64,000 nt of DNA from Saccharopolyspora galaxeae (GTDB lineage Bacteria; Actinomycetota; Actinomycetes; Mycobacteriales; Pseudonocardiaceae), in assembly GCF_016526145.1 (NCBI RefSeq), contig NZ_JADDUE010000001.1, positions 744,001 through 808,000 of the forward strand. The letters run 5' to 3'. This document shows, one piece after another, positions 27,960-38,084 of the stretch. How positions within the stretch are numbered: position 1 is the stretch's first letter; each line of letters begins with the position of its first letter. The notes under the pieces are model-generated. The model was not told where the DNA came from and did no database searches. It saw nothing but the letters and a program-made list of their open reading frames with translations. A program made the position numbers and the translations under genes.

Positions 27960-29762
27960 GTGAGTGCGCGGCCCGATCTCCCGCCCGATGCGCCGTCGGT
28001 GACGCAGACCCGGCCGGCGCCCGCCGAAAGCGCCGGTCCACCGATCGGCCTGAACATCGCCGTCGCGCTGTCCGCGGCAGGTGCGCTGCTCGGTGGACTC
28101 GCCCCGCTGTTCGCAGCGGTGACTCCTTCGATGCCGCCCGCGTTCACGTCCTGGCCGCTGCTGCTCGTGCTCGCGTTGATCCCCACCGCGCTGTCGGCGG
28201 CTCTGCTGCGCCGCAAGCCAGGTGTGGCGGCTGCGGTGCTGCTCGGCCCGGCGGTGCTGGCGCCCGGCCGGTTCGTGCAGGACATGCAGCTCGTCGTGGA
28301 CGCGAGCTACGCCGCGCGGCCGGAACTGCTGCACGCCGACACGCTCGAACCGCTGGCGCCCGCGGCAGGCACGTGGGTCCTGCTGGCCGGGCACGTGCTG
28401 ACCACGATCGCGGGAGCGTTGGCCGTGATCGCGGGCGGCAAGCTGTTCGACCGCACCGGCGGGGCCGCGTTCGGCGCCGCCGATTCGGACCGCGCGCGGG
28501 CCCGCAAGCAGGGCTTGCTGGCGCTGGTGCTGTGCGCCTCGGTCGTCGCGTCCGTCGGCGCGCTCATGGGGCCGTTCACCTCCACCGACCCGTACCTGCT
28601 GGCGAAACCGGCGGTGGACGCGCCGGCCGCGGTCGGCATCGGCAGCCTCCTGCTGGCGCTCGCGCTGCTGACCGCCGCCGGAGTCGTCGCGGGCTCGACC
28701 GATCCGGACCTGGTCCGCGGTGGGCTGCTCGGGCTGGCCGCCGCGCTGGTGGCGGTCGCGGTGCCGCCGCTGGTCGCGGTGGCGGTGCTGGCGCAGCTCC
28801 AGCTCGGCTGGGGTCCGGTGCTGGTGCTGCTCGCGGCGGTAGCGCTGGTCGGCTTGGCCTTCCCGGGCGGGAAGTCGCCCGAGCGCGCCGCCGCCGAACC
28901 GCGGCTGCCCGCGTTGACCAAGCTGCTGACCGCCGCGGGAGCGCTCGCGGTGCTCTCGGGCGCGCTGGCGATCGCGGGTGCGCTCACCCCGCACCTGCAG
29001 ATGCCGAGCTACCTCGACGACCCCTCGCCGTACCCGGCGCGGTTGCTGCTGCCTGGCGGCGTCGTGCTGGTGCTGCTCGGCGCCGGACTGCTGATCCGGC
29101 GCAAGCCGACCGCACCGGGCTCTGCCATTCCCACGGGCTCGCAGGACACGGCGAACGCGCAGCGTGCCGCGGCGGCGCTGCGCCCGGCGCTGACCGTGGC
29201 CTGGGCGATGCTGCCGCTGGGCGGTGCCGCCGCGCTGGACGCAGTGCTGATGGCGACCCAGCTGGCATCGGCCGAGGCCAGGGCAGGTGCGTGGCTGTCC
29301 GGCGCGGCGATGCTGCTGGCGATGGCCGCCGCCGTGGTGGCCGCGGTGGCCGGTGCCGTCGAGCGCGACGACGTCGACCTCACCGAGCAGGACTGGCGGC
29401 CTTCGGTCGCGGTGCCCGCGGCGATCGCCGCCGTGCTCTCGCTGGGCGCGGTGTTCCTGCCGGTGCTGACCGCGCCGGACTACACACCGCCGGGGATCTT
29501 CACCGAGTTCAGCACCAGTTCCTGGGGGCTGATCGCGACCGGTGCCGCCGCGCTGGCCGCACTGGTGCTGGCACCGCGCTGCCGTCCGCCGCGCGCGGTG
29601 GCACTGCTGGGCGGTGCGGCGCTGGTCATGTCGGTGCGGGTGCTGGAGTTCCCGATCACCTCCGGGCGGTTCGAGGGCGCGGCTCCCGGGCTCGGGCTGT
29701 GGTTCGCGATCGCCGCCGTGCTCGCCATCGCGGTGACCGCCGGGTTCGCGGCACGTCGCTGA
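27960..29762 (+). CDS. Multi-spanning actinobacterial membrane protein of unknown function
   Basis: 600 residues, very rich in Ala, Leu and Val, with about 14-16 predicted membrane helices separated by short loops. No catalytic or transport signature is visible. GTG at 27960 is chosen because hydrophobic segments begin about 30 residues later and TAGCGT lies 7 nt upstream, giving a leaderless mRNA; the longer open frame from 27726 covers the CRP site and is not credible. It sits just upstream of sucCD in the same direction, but nothing links the functions. Confidence 0.7.
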   Translation: MSARPDLPPDAPSVTQTRPAPAESAGPPIGLNIAVALSAAGALLGGLAPLFAAVTPSMPPAFTSWPLLLVLALIPTALSAALLRRKPGVAAAVLLGPAVLAPGRFVQDMQLVVDASYAARPELLHADTLEPLAPAAGTWVLLAGHVLTTIAGALAVIAGGKLFDRTGGAAFGAADSDRARARKQGLLALVLCASVVASVGALMGPFTSTDPYLLAKPAVDAPAAVGIGSLLLALALLTAAGVVAGSTDPDLVRGGLLGLAAALVAVAVPPLVAVAVLAQLQLGWGPVLVLLAAVALVGLAFPGGKSPERAAAEPRLPALTKLLTAAGALAVLSGALAIAGALTPHLQMPSYLDDPSPYPARLLLPGGVVLVLLGAGLLIRRKPTAPGSAIPTGSQDTANAQRAAAALRPALTVAWAMLPLGGAAALDAVLMATQLASAEARAGAWLSGAAMLLAMAAAVVAAVAGAVERDDVDLTEQDWRPSVAVPAAIAAVLSLGAVFLPVLTAPDYTPPGIFTEFSTSSWGLIATGAAALAALVLAPRCRPPRAVALLGGAALVMSVRVLEFPITSGRFEGAAPGLGLWFAIAAVLAIAVTAGFAARR

Positions 29763-29962
29763 CGCGCCTCCGCCGGAGGTGTCGCGCCTGTTCCGTTCGT
29801 CACGTCAGGGCGGTTCCGGACCCGTGCCCACCCGGTGCTGGATGCATTCACCTGCGGCTACGCGCCTGCTCGGGTGAGCCAGTTCACCGGGTGCGCCGCA
29901 CCGGGCTTCCTCGCAGGTCGATATCGTCGCCGCGTCCGACACCGACGTCGCAGGAGAGTCGA

Positions 29963-31132
29963 GTGGACCTGTACGAGTACCAGGCGAAGGAAATCTTCGC
30001 TGCCCACGGAGTGCCGACGCTGCCCGGTTCCGTGGCCGTAGATCCCGATGGGGCCAAGGCAGCCGCCGAGCAGCTCGGCGGGCCCGTTGTGATCAAGGCC
30101 CAGGTCAAGACCGGGGGCCGGGGCAAGGCAGGCGGCGTCAAGCTCGCCGAGAACGCCGATGAGGCCAAGACCAAGGCCGAGGCGATCCTCGGCCTGGACA
30201 TCAAGGGCCACGTGACGCGGCGAGTGCTGGTCACGAGCGCCTCGGACATCGCCGACGAGTACTACTTCTCCTTCCTGCTCGACCGCGCCAACCGGAACTT
30301 CCTGGCGATGGCCTCGGTCGAGGGTGGGATGGAGATCGAGGAAGTCGCGGCGACCAAGCCGGAAGCACTGGCGCGCATCCCGATCGACCCGATCCAGGGC
30401 GTGGACGCGGCCAAGGCCCGCGAGATCGTCGACGCCGCGAAGTTCCCCGCCGAGATCGCCGACCAGGTCGTCGACGTGATCGTGCAGCTGTGGGAGACCT
30501 TCGTGGCCGAGGACGCCACGCTGGTGGAGATCAACCCGCTGGTCAAGGACCCGCAGGGCAAGGTCATCGCGCTGGACGGCAAGGTCACGCTGGACGAGAA
30601 CGCCGCGTTCCGGCAGGCCAAGCAGGCCGACCTGGTCGACAAGGACGCCGAGGACCCGCTGGAGGCCAAGGCCAAGGCCAAGGACCTCAACTACGTCAAG
30701 CTCGACGGTGAGGTCGGCATCATCGGCAACGGCGCCGGGCTGGTCATGTCCACGCTGGACGTCGTCGCCTACGCGGGCGAGGCGCACAACAGCGTCAAGC
30801 CGGCGAACTTCCTGGACATCGGCGGCGGCGCTTCCGCCGAGGTGATGGCGGCCGGGCTGGACGTCATCCTCGGCGACAGCGACGTGAAGTCGGTGTTCGT
30901 CAACGTCTTCGGCGGCATCACCGCCTGCGACGCCGTGGCCAACGGCATCGTGCAGGCGCTGAAGATGCTCGGCGACGAGGCGACCAAGCCGCTGGTCGTG
31001 CGCCTCGACGGCAACAACGTCGAGGAGGGCAGGCGGATCCTGGCCGAGGCCAACCACCCGCTGGTGACGCTGGTGGACACCATGGACGGCGCGGCCGACA
31101 AGGCCGCCGAACTCGCTGCTGCGGGGGCGTGA
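29963..31132 (+). CDS. sucC: Succinyl-CoA ligase (ADP-forming) beta subunit
   Basis: 389 residues. An ATP-grasp domain ([20 protein letters not shown] start, [20 protein letters not shown] nucleotide-binding block, EINPLV metal ligands) is followed by the C-terminal flavodoxin-like domain with [13 protein letters not shown] and [12 protein letters not shown]. It forms the TCA-cycle enzyme with SucD, giving substrate-level ATP. GTG at 29963 has CAGGAGAG upstream, and a TATCGT hexamer lies at 29922-29927. It overlaps sucD by 4 bases. Confidence 0.96.
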   Translation: MDLYEYQAKEIFAAHGVPTLPGSVAVDPDGAKAAAEQLGGPVVIKAQVKTGGRGKAGGVKLAENADEAKTKAEAILGLDIKGHVTRRVLVTSASDIADEYYFSFLLDRANRNFLAMASVEGGMEIEEVAATKPEALARIPIDPIQGVDAAKAREIVDAAKFPAEIADQVVDVIVQLWETFVAEDATLVEINPLVKDPQGKVIALDGKVTLDENAAFRQAKQADLVDKDAEDPLEAKAKAKDLNYVKLDGEVGIIGNGAGLVMSTLDVVAYAGEAHNSVKPANFLDIGGGASAEVMAAGLDVILGDSDVKSVFVNVFGGITACDAVANGIVQALKMLGDEATKPLVVRLDGNNVEEGRRILAEANHPLVTLVDTMDGAADKAAELAAAGA

Positions 31133-32022
31133 GCGCGATGGCTATCTTCCTCAACGACGACAGCAAGGTCATCGTCCAGGGCATCACCGGGTCCGAGGGC
31201 ACCAAGCACACCGCCCGGATGCTCAAGTCCGGCACCAACATCGTCGGCGGCGTCAACGCCCGCAAGGCCGGGCAGACCGTCGAGATCGAGGGCAAGCAGC
31301 TGAGCGTGTTCGGCTCGGTCGGCGAGGCGATGAAGGAGACCGGCGCCGACGTGTCGGTGGTGTTCGTGCCGCCGAAGTTCGCCAAGGACGCGGTGGTCGA
31401 GGCCATCGACGCCGAGATCCCGCTGGCCGTGGTGATCACCGAGGGCATCCCGGTGCACGACGCGGCGTACTTCTGGGCGCACGCCAACGCGACGGGCAAC
31501 AAGACCCGCATCGTCGGGCCGAACTGCCCCGGCGTGATCTCGCCCGGCAAGTCCAACTCCGGCATCATCCCGGCCGACATCACCGGGCCCGGCAAGATCG
31601 GGCTGGTGTCCAAGTCGGGCACGCTGACGTACCAGATGATGTACGAGCTGCGCGACATCGGTTTCTCCACCGCCGTGGGCATCGGCGGCGACCCGATCAT
31701 CGGCACCACGCACATCGACGCGCTCCAGGCGTTCCAGGACGACCCGGAGACCGAGGCGATCGTGATGATCGGTGAGATCGGCGGCGACGCCGAGGAGCGG
31801 GCCGCCGAGTTCGTCAAGGCCAACATCACCAAGCCGGTGGTGGGCTACGTCGCCGGGTTCACCGCGCCGGAGGGCAAGACGATGGGCCACGCGGGCGCCA
31901 TCGTGTCCGGTTCGTCCGGCACGGCCGCGGCGAAGAAGGAAGCCCTCGAGGCCGCGGGCGTGAAGGTCGGCAAGACTCCGAGCGAGACCGCGAACCTGAT
32001 GCGCGAGATCGTCCAGGGCTGA
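31129..32022 (+). CDS. sucD: Succinyl-CoA ligase alpha subunit
   Basis: 297 residues. CoA-binding Rossmann domain ([19 protein letters not shown]), the hinge [14 protein letters not shown], and the phosphohistidine loop in [17 protein letters not shown] 31129 lies in the sucC stop; ATG 31138 is an alternative start. The last codons are followed by a 16-bp tandem copy (CGTCCAGGGCTGAGTT) that duplicates the stop region, then by a strong terminator. Confidence 0.96.
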   Translation: MSAMAIFLNDDSKVIVQGITGSEGTKHTARMLKSGTNIVGGVNARKAGQTVEIEGKQLSVFGSVGEAMKETGADVSVVFVPPKFAKDAVVEAIDAEIPLAVVITEGIPVHDAAYFWAHANATGNKTRIVGPNCPGVISPGKSNSGIIPADITGPGKIGLVSKSGTLTYQMMYELRDIGFSTAVGIGGDPIIGTTHIDALQAFQDDPETEAIVMIGEIGGDAEERAAEFVKANITKPVVGYVAGFTAPEGKTMGHAGAIVSGSSGTAAAKKEALEAAGVKVGKTPSETANLMREIVQG

Positions 32023-32082
32023 GTTCGTCCAGGGCTGAGTTCGTCCGGGTCGAAGACCTGCTGAGCTCGTCCGGAGCTGCAC

Positions 32083-32119
32083 GGGGGCCGGGTTCCCGCG
32101 GGAGCCCGGCCCCCGTTTT
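32083..32119 (+). terminator. Rho-independent terminator of sucCD
   Basis: A 10-bp perfect stem, GGGGGCCGGG (32083-32092) with CCCGGCCCCC (32105-32114), is followed by GTTTT. The surrounding 369-bp gap to the next gene holds no other feature I can support except the ribosome site GGAGGAG before 32392. Confidence 0.88.
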
Positions 32120-32391
32120 CGCGGCCTCGTCCCGCGGATGTCGTGAAGTTCTCCACAGTTGCCAACCGCGGGTAACGGTCGCCGCGGCAGCGGGGTGGCG
32201 CGCTCGGGTCGCGCGCCGGTGGTCGGCGCAGACCGAGGTGAGCGGGCGGGCTCCCGGCGCGGTGCGCCTGCGGGTGCCGGAGGCGGACCGGTTCGGGGGT
32301 CCGGTCACGGTCCGATACCGTTTCACGTGTCACCTCACCCGGGCGAGCGTGCGCGTTCTCCCGACCCTCGGCGAGGAGGAGTTCTTCGACC

Positions 32392-33273
32392 ATGTCCAAT
32401 CCCTACGGTGCGCCCCCGCCCAACCAGCCGGCACCTCCGCACGCAGGGTCTCCTCGTCCCGATGCGCCGGGTCAGGACGGCGGTACCGAGCTGAGTTCCG
32501 TGCTGCCGCTGGTGGCGGCCGGTGCGGGGCTCGTCGCCTACGTCCTCGGGTTCTTCGACCAGGCCACGTCCGGGCTGATCGTGAGCACTCCGGGGCTCGC
32601 GATCGTCGTGGCCGCCGGGCTGGCCGGGCTGAAGGTGCTGCCGAAGATGCCGGACACGCTGGTCGCGGCCGGTCCGCTGGCGCTCTACGGGACGCTGGCG
32701 GTGCTGCAGAGCGTGGTCACCGGCACCGCGGGCGGTGTCGGGATCGTGCTGCTGATCATGTCTTTGGTGCAGCTCGCCGCGGTGGGCGCGCTGGTGCTGA
32801 CCGGCGCCGGGGTGGTCTCCTCCGGGCCGCGGCCGGGACGTTCGCCGAGTTCGCTGCCGCCGCATCCGCAGGGGCCCGGCTCCGGGCCGTTCCCGCCGGC
32901 CGGCGCGCAGCCCGGCCCGAAGCCGCAGGGATTCGGCCAGCACTCCGGTCCGCAGTACGCGCAGCCGCAGCCCGCGCAGCCGCCGTGGGGACCGCCGCAG
33001 GGCGGGCAGCCGTTCGGCGCGCAGGGGCACGTGCCTGCCGGTTACCCCGGCGGACCGCAGAACGCGGCGGGCTACGGCGGTCCGGGCACGTCCGGGCAGC
33101 CGTTCGGCGCGGAGTCGCAGGCCCCGTCCGGCGGGTTCTCGGCCGCGCCCGGCGATGCGGGCACGCAGCAGGTTTCGCAGTCCGGCCCGCAGGCGTCGCA
33201 GTCCGGCCCGCAGCAGCCGGTGGACGGTCCGGAGGGGACGCGGCAGATGCCGTATCCGGGCCGCGAGAGCTGA
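32392..33273 (+). CDS. DUF5336 membrane protein (34-kDa antigen-like)
   Basis: 293 residues. A short proline-rich N-terminus is followed by four hydrophobic segments (about residues 35-145) and a long Pro/Gly/Gln-rich C-terminal tail containing repeats of QPFGAQG, QSGPQ and similar words. The layout and position match M. tuberculosis Rv0954, the 34-kDa antigenic protein, between sucD and perM. Homologues are associated with cell-division or growth-pole membranes; no enzymatic role is visible. GGAGGAG lies about 10 nt upstream of the ATG. Confidence 0.85.
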   Translation: MSNPYGAPPPNQPAPPHAGSPRPDAPGQDGGTELSSVLPLVAAGAGLVAYVLGFFDQATSGLIVSTPGLAIVVAAGLAGLKVLPKMPDTLVAAGPLALYGTLAVLQSVVTGTAGGVGIVLLIMSLVQLAAVGALVLTGAGVVSSGPRPGRSPSSLPPHPQGPGSGPFPPAGAQPGPKPQGFGQHSGPQYAQPQPAQPPWGPPQGGQPFGAQGHVPAGYPGGPQNAAGYGGPGTSGQPFGAESQAPSGGFSAAPGDAGTQQVSQSGPQASQSGPQQPVDGPEGTRQMPYPGRES

Positions 33274-33437
33274 TCGGAAGTTCCTGGGGCGCCGTCCGCA
33301 TCGTGCGGGCGGCGCCTTTCGCGCGTTCGGGCGCGAAGCTGCGCGCTGAGAACCCTCCGTGTTCCTGATCGCTCGATGGGCGGACGCCGCGGCGAGTCAC
33401 GGGCCGGTCCTCCGCGTCCCGGTGCGACATTCGGCCC

Positions 33438-34952
33438 ATGCCCTTGATCGAGTCGCTCCAGGAACCGGTCTCGCCGCGCGATCCCGTGGCCGAACCCGAG
33501 CGCGCGCCCGCCCCGCTTCGGTGGTTCGCCGCCGTCGCGGCGGGCTCGGTCGCGTTGGGCTACGCGTTGGCCGCTGCGCTGCTGGCGCTCGCGGTGAGCA
33601 CCGCGAGCGGAGCGGGGTCCGCGATCGCGTCGGTTCCTGCCGTTGCGGTGCCGGGCTGGCTGGTGGCGCACCAGGTTCCGCTGTCGATCCAGGGCGCGCC
33701 GCTTTCCGCGCTTCCCTTCCTGCCCACGTTGGTGCTCGGCGCGGGGATCGCATGGCTGTCCGCGGCTTTCGCCCGGCGGACGGATGATCCCCGCGACGCC
33801 GTCCGGCTGGTGGTCGTCGTGGCGATGACCCATGCGGTCGTGGGCGGGCTCGCGGCGTCGCTGCTCGGTGGCGTCGTCGCAGCCGCCGTGCCCGGGGCCG
33901 TCCTGCGTTGCGGGCTCGTCGCCGCGGTCTCGGCCGGGCTCGGCGTGCTGCGGAGGGAGCGCTTCCGGGAGCTGTTGGGGGAGCGGCTCGGAGCCCGGCT
34001 GTGGCCCGGGGTCCGGGCTGCGGGCGCGGCGTGGTTGCCGCTCGCCGTCGCCGGTGCGCTGGTGGTCGTTCCGGCGCTGTGCTTGTCGGCGCCGCGCATC
34101 GGTGACGTGCTGGTGAGCTCGGGGTCGATCGGCGACGGGTTCGGGCTGGTGCTGCTGTCGCTGCTGTACCTGCCGAACGCGCTGCTGGCCGGGTGGGCCT
34201 TTGCGGCCGGTCCCGGGATCGCGGTCGGTCCGGTGCAGGCGGGGCCGTTCACCACCGTGCCGGGCCGGGTTCCGGAGGTGCCGCTGCTCGCGGCGCTGCC
34301 GGACGGCGCGGCTGCCGGTTGGTGGCCGATCGCGCTGCTGCTGCCGGTCGCGGTGGGCGCGTTCGTGGGCTTCACCTGCGGTCGCGAGCCGGGGTCCCGG
34401 CGGGAGCGGCTCCGGTCCGCAGCGGTGGCGGTGCTGGTCTCGGCGCTGGGGGTGTTCCTGATCGGGATCCTGGCCGGTGGCAGCGCCGGAGGCGGCAGCT
34501 ACGAGTCGATCACGGTGCACCCGGTGGTGCTGGGGCTGGCGACGTTCGGCTGGCTGCTGCCGCCCGCCGCGCTCGTCGCGCTGCTGTTCCCGGCAGGGCT
34601 CGACGACGAGGTGCGGGTCGCGGCACCGCGGAGCGCGACCGAGGTCGCCGCGGACGACGAGCCGGAGACCACCGAAGATGCCGGGCCGGACGACGACCCG
34701 GACGCCGCCGCGGACTCCGCGCCTGACGAAGATCCGGACGCGCCGGCGGAAGCCGAGTCCGGCGGCGACGCCGCGGACTCCGAGGGCGAACCCGCCGAGG
34801 CGATCCGCGAGGACGAACTCGACGAGGCGGTCCGCGGGGACGAACTCGAAGAGGTGGACCCGAGGGACGAACTCGATCCCGACGAGGTCGAATGGGCCGA
34901 CCTGATCCGCCGAGTCCAGCAGGCCGACACCACCGGCGACCCGCGGAACTGA
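33438..34952 (+). CDS. DUF6350 (PerM-like) membrane protein with acidic tail
   Basis: 504 residues. About eight to nine membrane helices occupy residues 30-390, then a strongly acidic tail of about 115 residues made of Asp/Glu/Pro/Ala words. It ends in a short conserved-looking segment DEVEWADLIRRVQ. Position (after DUF5336, before purN) corresponds to mycobacterial PerM (Rv0955), a protein needed for cell division during chronic infection. Function here is inferred from synteny and topology. A GACATT hexamer ends 6 nt before the ATG. Confidence 0.8.
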   Translation: MPLIESLQEPVSPRDPVAEPERAPAPLRWFAAVAAGSVALGYALAAALLALAVSTASGAGSAIASVPAVAVPGWLVAHQVPLSIQGAPLSALPFLPTLVLGAGIAWLSAAFARRTDDPRDAVRLVVVVAMTHAVVGGLAASLLGGVVAAAVPGAVLRCGLVAAVSAGLGVLRRERFRELLGERLGARLWPGVRAAGAAWLPLAVAGALVVVPALCLSAPRIGDVLVSSGSIGDGFGLVLLSLLYLPNALLAGWAFAAGPGIAVGPVQAGPFTTVPGRVPEVPLLAALPDGAAAGWWPIALLLPVAVGAFVGFTCGREPGSRRERLRSAAVAVLVSALGVFLIGILAGGSAGGGSYESITVHPVVLGLATFGWLLPPAALVALLFPAGLDDEVRVAAPRSATEVAADDEPETTEDAGPDDDPDAAADSAPDEDPDAPAEAESGGDAADSEGEPAEAIREDELDEAVRGDELEEVDPRDELDPDEVEWADLIRRVQQADTTGDPRN

Positions 34953-35088
34953 CCGGCGGGCGCCGGACCCGTCCTGGCGCATCCCGGCCGGCTGCGCGGC
35001 ACGAGCCCGCGGACTGAGGGCTGGACCACTCGCCCGGGACCTGGCGGCGATTCCCGCCCGAGGGCCGCTTACGCTGCTGGGTGAGATC

Positions 35089-35808
35089 GTGACCAGGCAT
35101 TGTCAGGAGCCAGAGCTGAGCACCCCCGCATCGAACGCGGCCGGTCCGGACCCCGCGGCAGCCACTGCGCAGGACACCGGGATCACCCGGTTCCGCCCCG
35201 CCGACCCGGCGCGCGTGCTGGTCCTGGTCTCCGGCTCGGGCTCCCTGCTGCAGGCCGTGCTGGACGCGACCGACCGGCCGGACTACCCGGTGCGGGTCGT
35301 GGCGGTCGGCGCGGACCGCTCCGGCGTCGAAGGGCTCGCCCGCGCCGAACGCGCAGGCATCCCGACCTTCGTGCAGCGGGTCGCCGAGCACGACAGCAGG
35401 CAGGACTGGGACGCGGCGCTGACCGCCGCCTGCACCGAATACGAACCGGACGTGGTCGTGTCCGCCGGGTTCATGAAGCTCGCCGGTGAACGCTTCCTGG
35501 AGCGCTTCGGCGGCCGCTACCTCAACAGCCATCCGGCGCTGCTGCCGTCGTTCCCCGGGATGCACGGGGTGCGCGACGCGCTGGACTACGGCGTGCAGGT
35601 CACCGGCTGCACCTTGTTCGTGGTCGACGCAGGCGTGGACACCGGCCCGATCCTGGCGCAGGAAGCGGTTCCGGTGCTGCCCGCGGACGACGAGGCGAGC
35701 TTGCACGAACGGATCAAGGCGGTCGAGCGGCGGCTGCTGGTGGACACGCTGGAACGGCTGGCACGGCACGGCTGGACCGTGCAGGGACGGAAGGTGAACA
35801 TCCCGTGA
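35089..35808 (+). CDS. purN: Phosphoribosylglycinamide formyltransferase
   Basis: 239 residues. Transfers a formyl group from 10-formyl-THF to GAR in purine synthesis. Phosphate-binding loop [13 protein letters not shown] (the actinobacterial variant), catalytic Asn and His in [22 protein letters not shown], and catalytic Asp in VDTGPILAQ. The first 35 residues are a non-conserved Ala/Pro-rich extension. GTG 35089 has GGTGAG just upstream; an AGGAG placed 6 nt before the CTG codon at 35116 makes an internal start conceivable. It overlaps purH by 4 bases. Confidence 0.94.
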   Translation: MTRHCQEPELSTPASNAAGPDPAAATAQDTGITRFRPADPARVLVLVSGSGSLLQAVLDATDRPDYPVRVVAVGADRSGVEGLARAERAGIPTFVQRVAEHDSRQDWDAALTAACTEYEPDVVVSAGFMKLAGERFLERFGGRYLNSHPALLPSFPGMHGVRDALDYGVQVTGCTLFVVDAGVDTGPILAQEAVPVLPADDEASLHERIKAVERRLLVDTLERLARHGWTVQGRKVNIP

Positions 35809-37400
35809 CGCAGAATTCGCAGGAACCGCAGCTCCGGGCGGACTCGCAGGAACGCCGTCCGGTCCGCCGGGCGATGATCGGCGTGTCGGACAAGTCCGGC
35901 CTGCTGGACCTGGCCACCGGGCTGCACGCGGCAGGCGTCGAGATCGTCTCCACCGGTGGCACGGCCCGCGCGATCGCCGACGCGGGGGTGCCGGTCACCC
36001 CGGTCGAAGAGCTCACCGGCTTCCCGGAGGCGCTGGACGGGCGGGTCAAGACGCTGCACCCGCGGGTGCACGCCGGGCTGCTGGCTGACCTGCGCCGCCC
36101 CGAGCACGCCGAGCAGCTGGAGCGCCTCGACATCCCGGCGTTCGACCTGCTGGTGGTGAACCTTTACCCGTTCGTGCGCACCGTCGGCTCCGGCGCCGAG
36201 CCGGACGAGGTGATCGAGCAGATCGACATCGGCGGTCCCGCGATGGTGCGGGCTTCGGCGAAGAACCACGCCAACATGGCCGTCGTGGTCGACCCGAGCC
36301 GCTACGAATGGCTGCTGGAGCAGGTGCGCGGCGGCGGGTTCACCCACGCCGAGCGGGTGGAGCTGGCCGCGGAGGCGTTCCGGCACACCGCTTCCTACGA
36401 CGTGGCGGTCGCCGGGTGGATGAGCCGGGTACCGGTGGGCGACGACTCGGCGTTCCCGGGCTGGCTGGGCGAGACCTGGCAGCGGCGTTCCGCGCTGCGC
36501 TACGGCGAGAACCCGCACCAGCCGGCCGCGCTGTACGTCTCCGGTGGTGAGGCCGCCGGCCTGGCCGCGGCGGCCCAGCTGCACGGCAAGGAGATGTCCT
36601 ACAACAACTATGTCGACGCCGACGCGGCCTGGCGCGCCGCGCACGACCACGCCGAGCCGTGCGTGGCGATCGTCAAGCACGCCAACCCGTGCGGCATCGC
36701 GGTCTCGGCCACCGATGTGGCCGAGGCGCACCGCAAGGCCCACGAGTGCGACCCGACCAGCGCCTTCGGTGGCGTGATCGCGTCGAACCGCGAGGTCACG
36801 GTGCCGATGGCGGAGCAGATCGCGGAAGTGTTCACCGAGGTCGTGGTCGCGCCCGGCTACGCCGACGGTGCGCTGGAAGTGCTGTCGCGGAAGAAGAACG
36901 TGCGCGTGCTGACCGTGCAGCCGCCGCAGCCGGGCCGGGTGGAGATGCGGGCGATCTCCGGCGGGATGCTGGTGCAGCGCTCCGACGAGATCGACGCCGC
37001 GGGCGACGATCCGGCGAACTGGGAGCGGGCCGCGGGGCCCGCCGCCGACGAGGCCACCTTGGCCGACCTGCGGTTCGCCTGGCGCACCTGCCGTGCGGTG
37101 AAGTCGAACGCGATCCTGCTGGCGCACGACGGCGCCACGGTCGGCGTGGGCATGGGGCAGGTGAACCGGGTGGATTCGGCGAAGCTGGCGGTCGCGCGCG
37201 GCGGTGCGCGGGTGGCCGGCTCGGTCGCCGCTTCGGATGCGTTCTTCCCGTTCGCGGACGGGCCGCAAGCGCTGATCGACGCCGGTGTGCGGGCGATCGT
37301 GCAGCCGGGTGGTTCGGTGCGGGATCAGGAGACGATCGACGCGTGCGCGGCCGCGGGCGTGGCGCTGTACCACACGGGGACCCGGCACTTCGCGCACTGA
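35805..37400 (+). CDS. purH: Bifunctional AICAR transformylase / IMP cyclohydrolase
   Basis: 531 residues. The N-terminal MGS-like IMP cyclohydrolase domain ([50 protein letters not shown]) is joined to the AICAR transformylase domain ([38 protein letters not shown] and the terminal [18 protein letters not shown]). It performs the last two steps to IMP, feeding guaB. GTG at 35805 overlaps the purN stop, so the pair is one operon. A strong terminator follows. Confidence 0.97.
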   Translation: MTQNSQEPQLRADSQERRPVRRAMIGVSDKSGLLDLATGLHAAGVEIVSTGGTARAIADAGVPVTPVEELTGFPEALDGRVKTLHPRVHAGLLADLRRPEHAEQLERLDIPAFDLLVVNLYPFVRTVGSGAEPDEVIEQIDIGGPAMVRASAKNHANMAVVVDPSRYEWLLEQVRGGGFTHAERVELAAEAFRHTASYDVAVAGWMSRVPVGDDSAFPGWLGETWQRRSALRYGENPHQPAALYVSGGEAAGLAAAAQLHGKEMSYNNYVDADAAWRAAHDHAEPCVAIVKHANPCGIAVSATDVAEAHRKAHECDPTSAFGGVIASNREVTVPMAEQIAEVFTEVVVAPGYADGALEVLSRKKNVRVLTVQPPQPGRVEMRAISGGMLVQRSDEIDAAGDDPANWERAAGPAADEATLADLRFAWRTCRAVKSNAILLAHDGATVGVGMGQVNRVDSAKLAVARGGARVAGSVAASDAFFPFADGPQALIDAGVRAIVQPGGSVRDQETIDACAAAGVALYHTGTRHFAH

Positions 37401-37419
37401 GCGGCGCGACGGCTCGGGC

Positions 37420-37462
37420 GACGCCACCGCTGGACGGGTTCCGGCGGTGGCGTCGTTGTTTT
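37420..37462 (+). terminator. Rho-independent terminator of purNH
   Basis: An 11-bp perfect stem, GACGCCACCGC (37420-37430) with GCGGTGGCGTC (37444-37454), is followed by GTTGTTTT. Confidence 0.9.
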
Positions 37463-37625
37463 CCGGGGGCGTGCGGCGTGGTTCCGCGGCGCGCGCAGGC
37501 GCTCCGCCGCGGAGAAGTCGATCTTGTCGGTGCCCGGGCGCATCATGGGTCGCGCGGCGGGCTCGGGCGGTCGGAGCGGCGACCTGGGGTTTTCGAACTC
37601 GTGTTCGCTCTTTCCGGTGAAAGCC

Positions 37626-37679
37626 TTGACGGCAAGCCCGTGTCCAGGGTTTACTTAATCAAGTCGAACTAAGGTTCGA
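37626..37679 (+). promoter_or_regulatory. LexA (SOS) box and promoter of the imuA'-imuB-dnaE2 operon
   Basis: TCGAAC-TAAG-GTTCGA (37664-37679) is a perfect actinobacterial/Gram-positive LexA operator. TTGACG (37626-37631) and the AT-rich TTTACTTAAT (37650-37659) just upstream supply -35 and -10 elements, so the box lies at the expected start of transcription. It should repress the mutasome genes until DNA damage. Confidence 0.88.
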
Positions 37680-38084
37680 TCTCGTTCCGGGTGGTCTTCG
37701 CCGAGCCGGTCTCCCTGCGGGCCGCCCGAGCGAGACGGCTCCACCGGCGCGGTGGGGCGGATGCCGGAGCGATCGGCGAGGTCGGGGACTCGGTCGCTGC
37801 GGCGGTAGTGCTCCCGGGGAACTGGAACGGATCGAGGTGGTGCCGAGGCGACTGCCGGAGCGTTGGACCGGCGCGGTGCGTCGGAGCGGGTGATCCGGGT
37901 CGGGTGGCCCGGAGGCGTTGAACTGGAAAGAACTCGGGAGTGGTCGCCGTCGGGGGGCGACCGCCCCTTGAGGTGGTGCCGTTCGGGTGCAGGCGGCGCG
38001 ACCTCACCGCTGTCTCCCCACAGCGGACGGTTGGGTGCTCGATGCGGGGTCGGGTGCCGGGCGAACGAAGTGGGGAGGCAGCAG
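37680..38084 (+). other. Long 5' leader of the mutasome operon
   Basis: About 405 bp separate the LexA box from the imuA' start. A frame of 76 codons (37691-37921) is open but has no ribosome site, is Arg/Gly rich and shows no recognisable fold; I regard it as a GC artefact. No hairpin strong enough to be a terminator was seen. The imuA' ribosome site GGGGAGG lies at the right end. Confidence 0.45.

Noticed and set aside
37691-37921. 76-codon frame between the LexA box and imuA'
   Set aside because: No ribosome site, Arg/Gly-rich composition and no similarity that I recognise; more likely part of the 5' leader.
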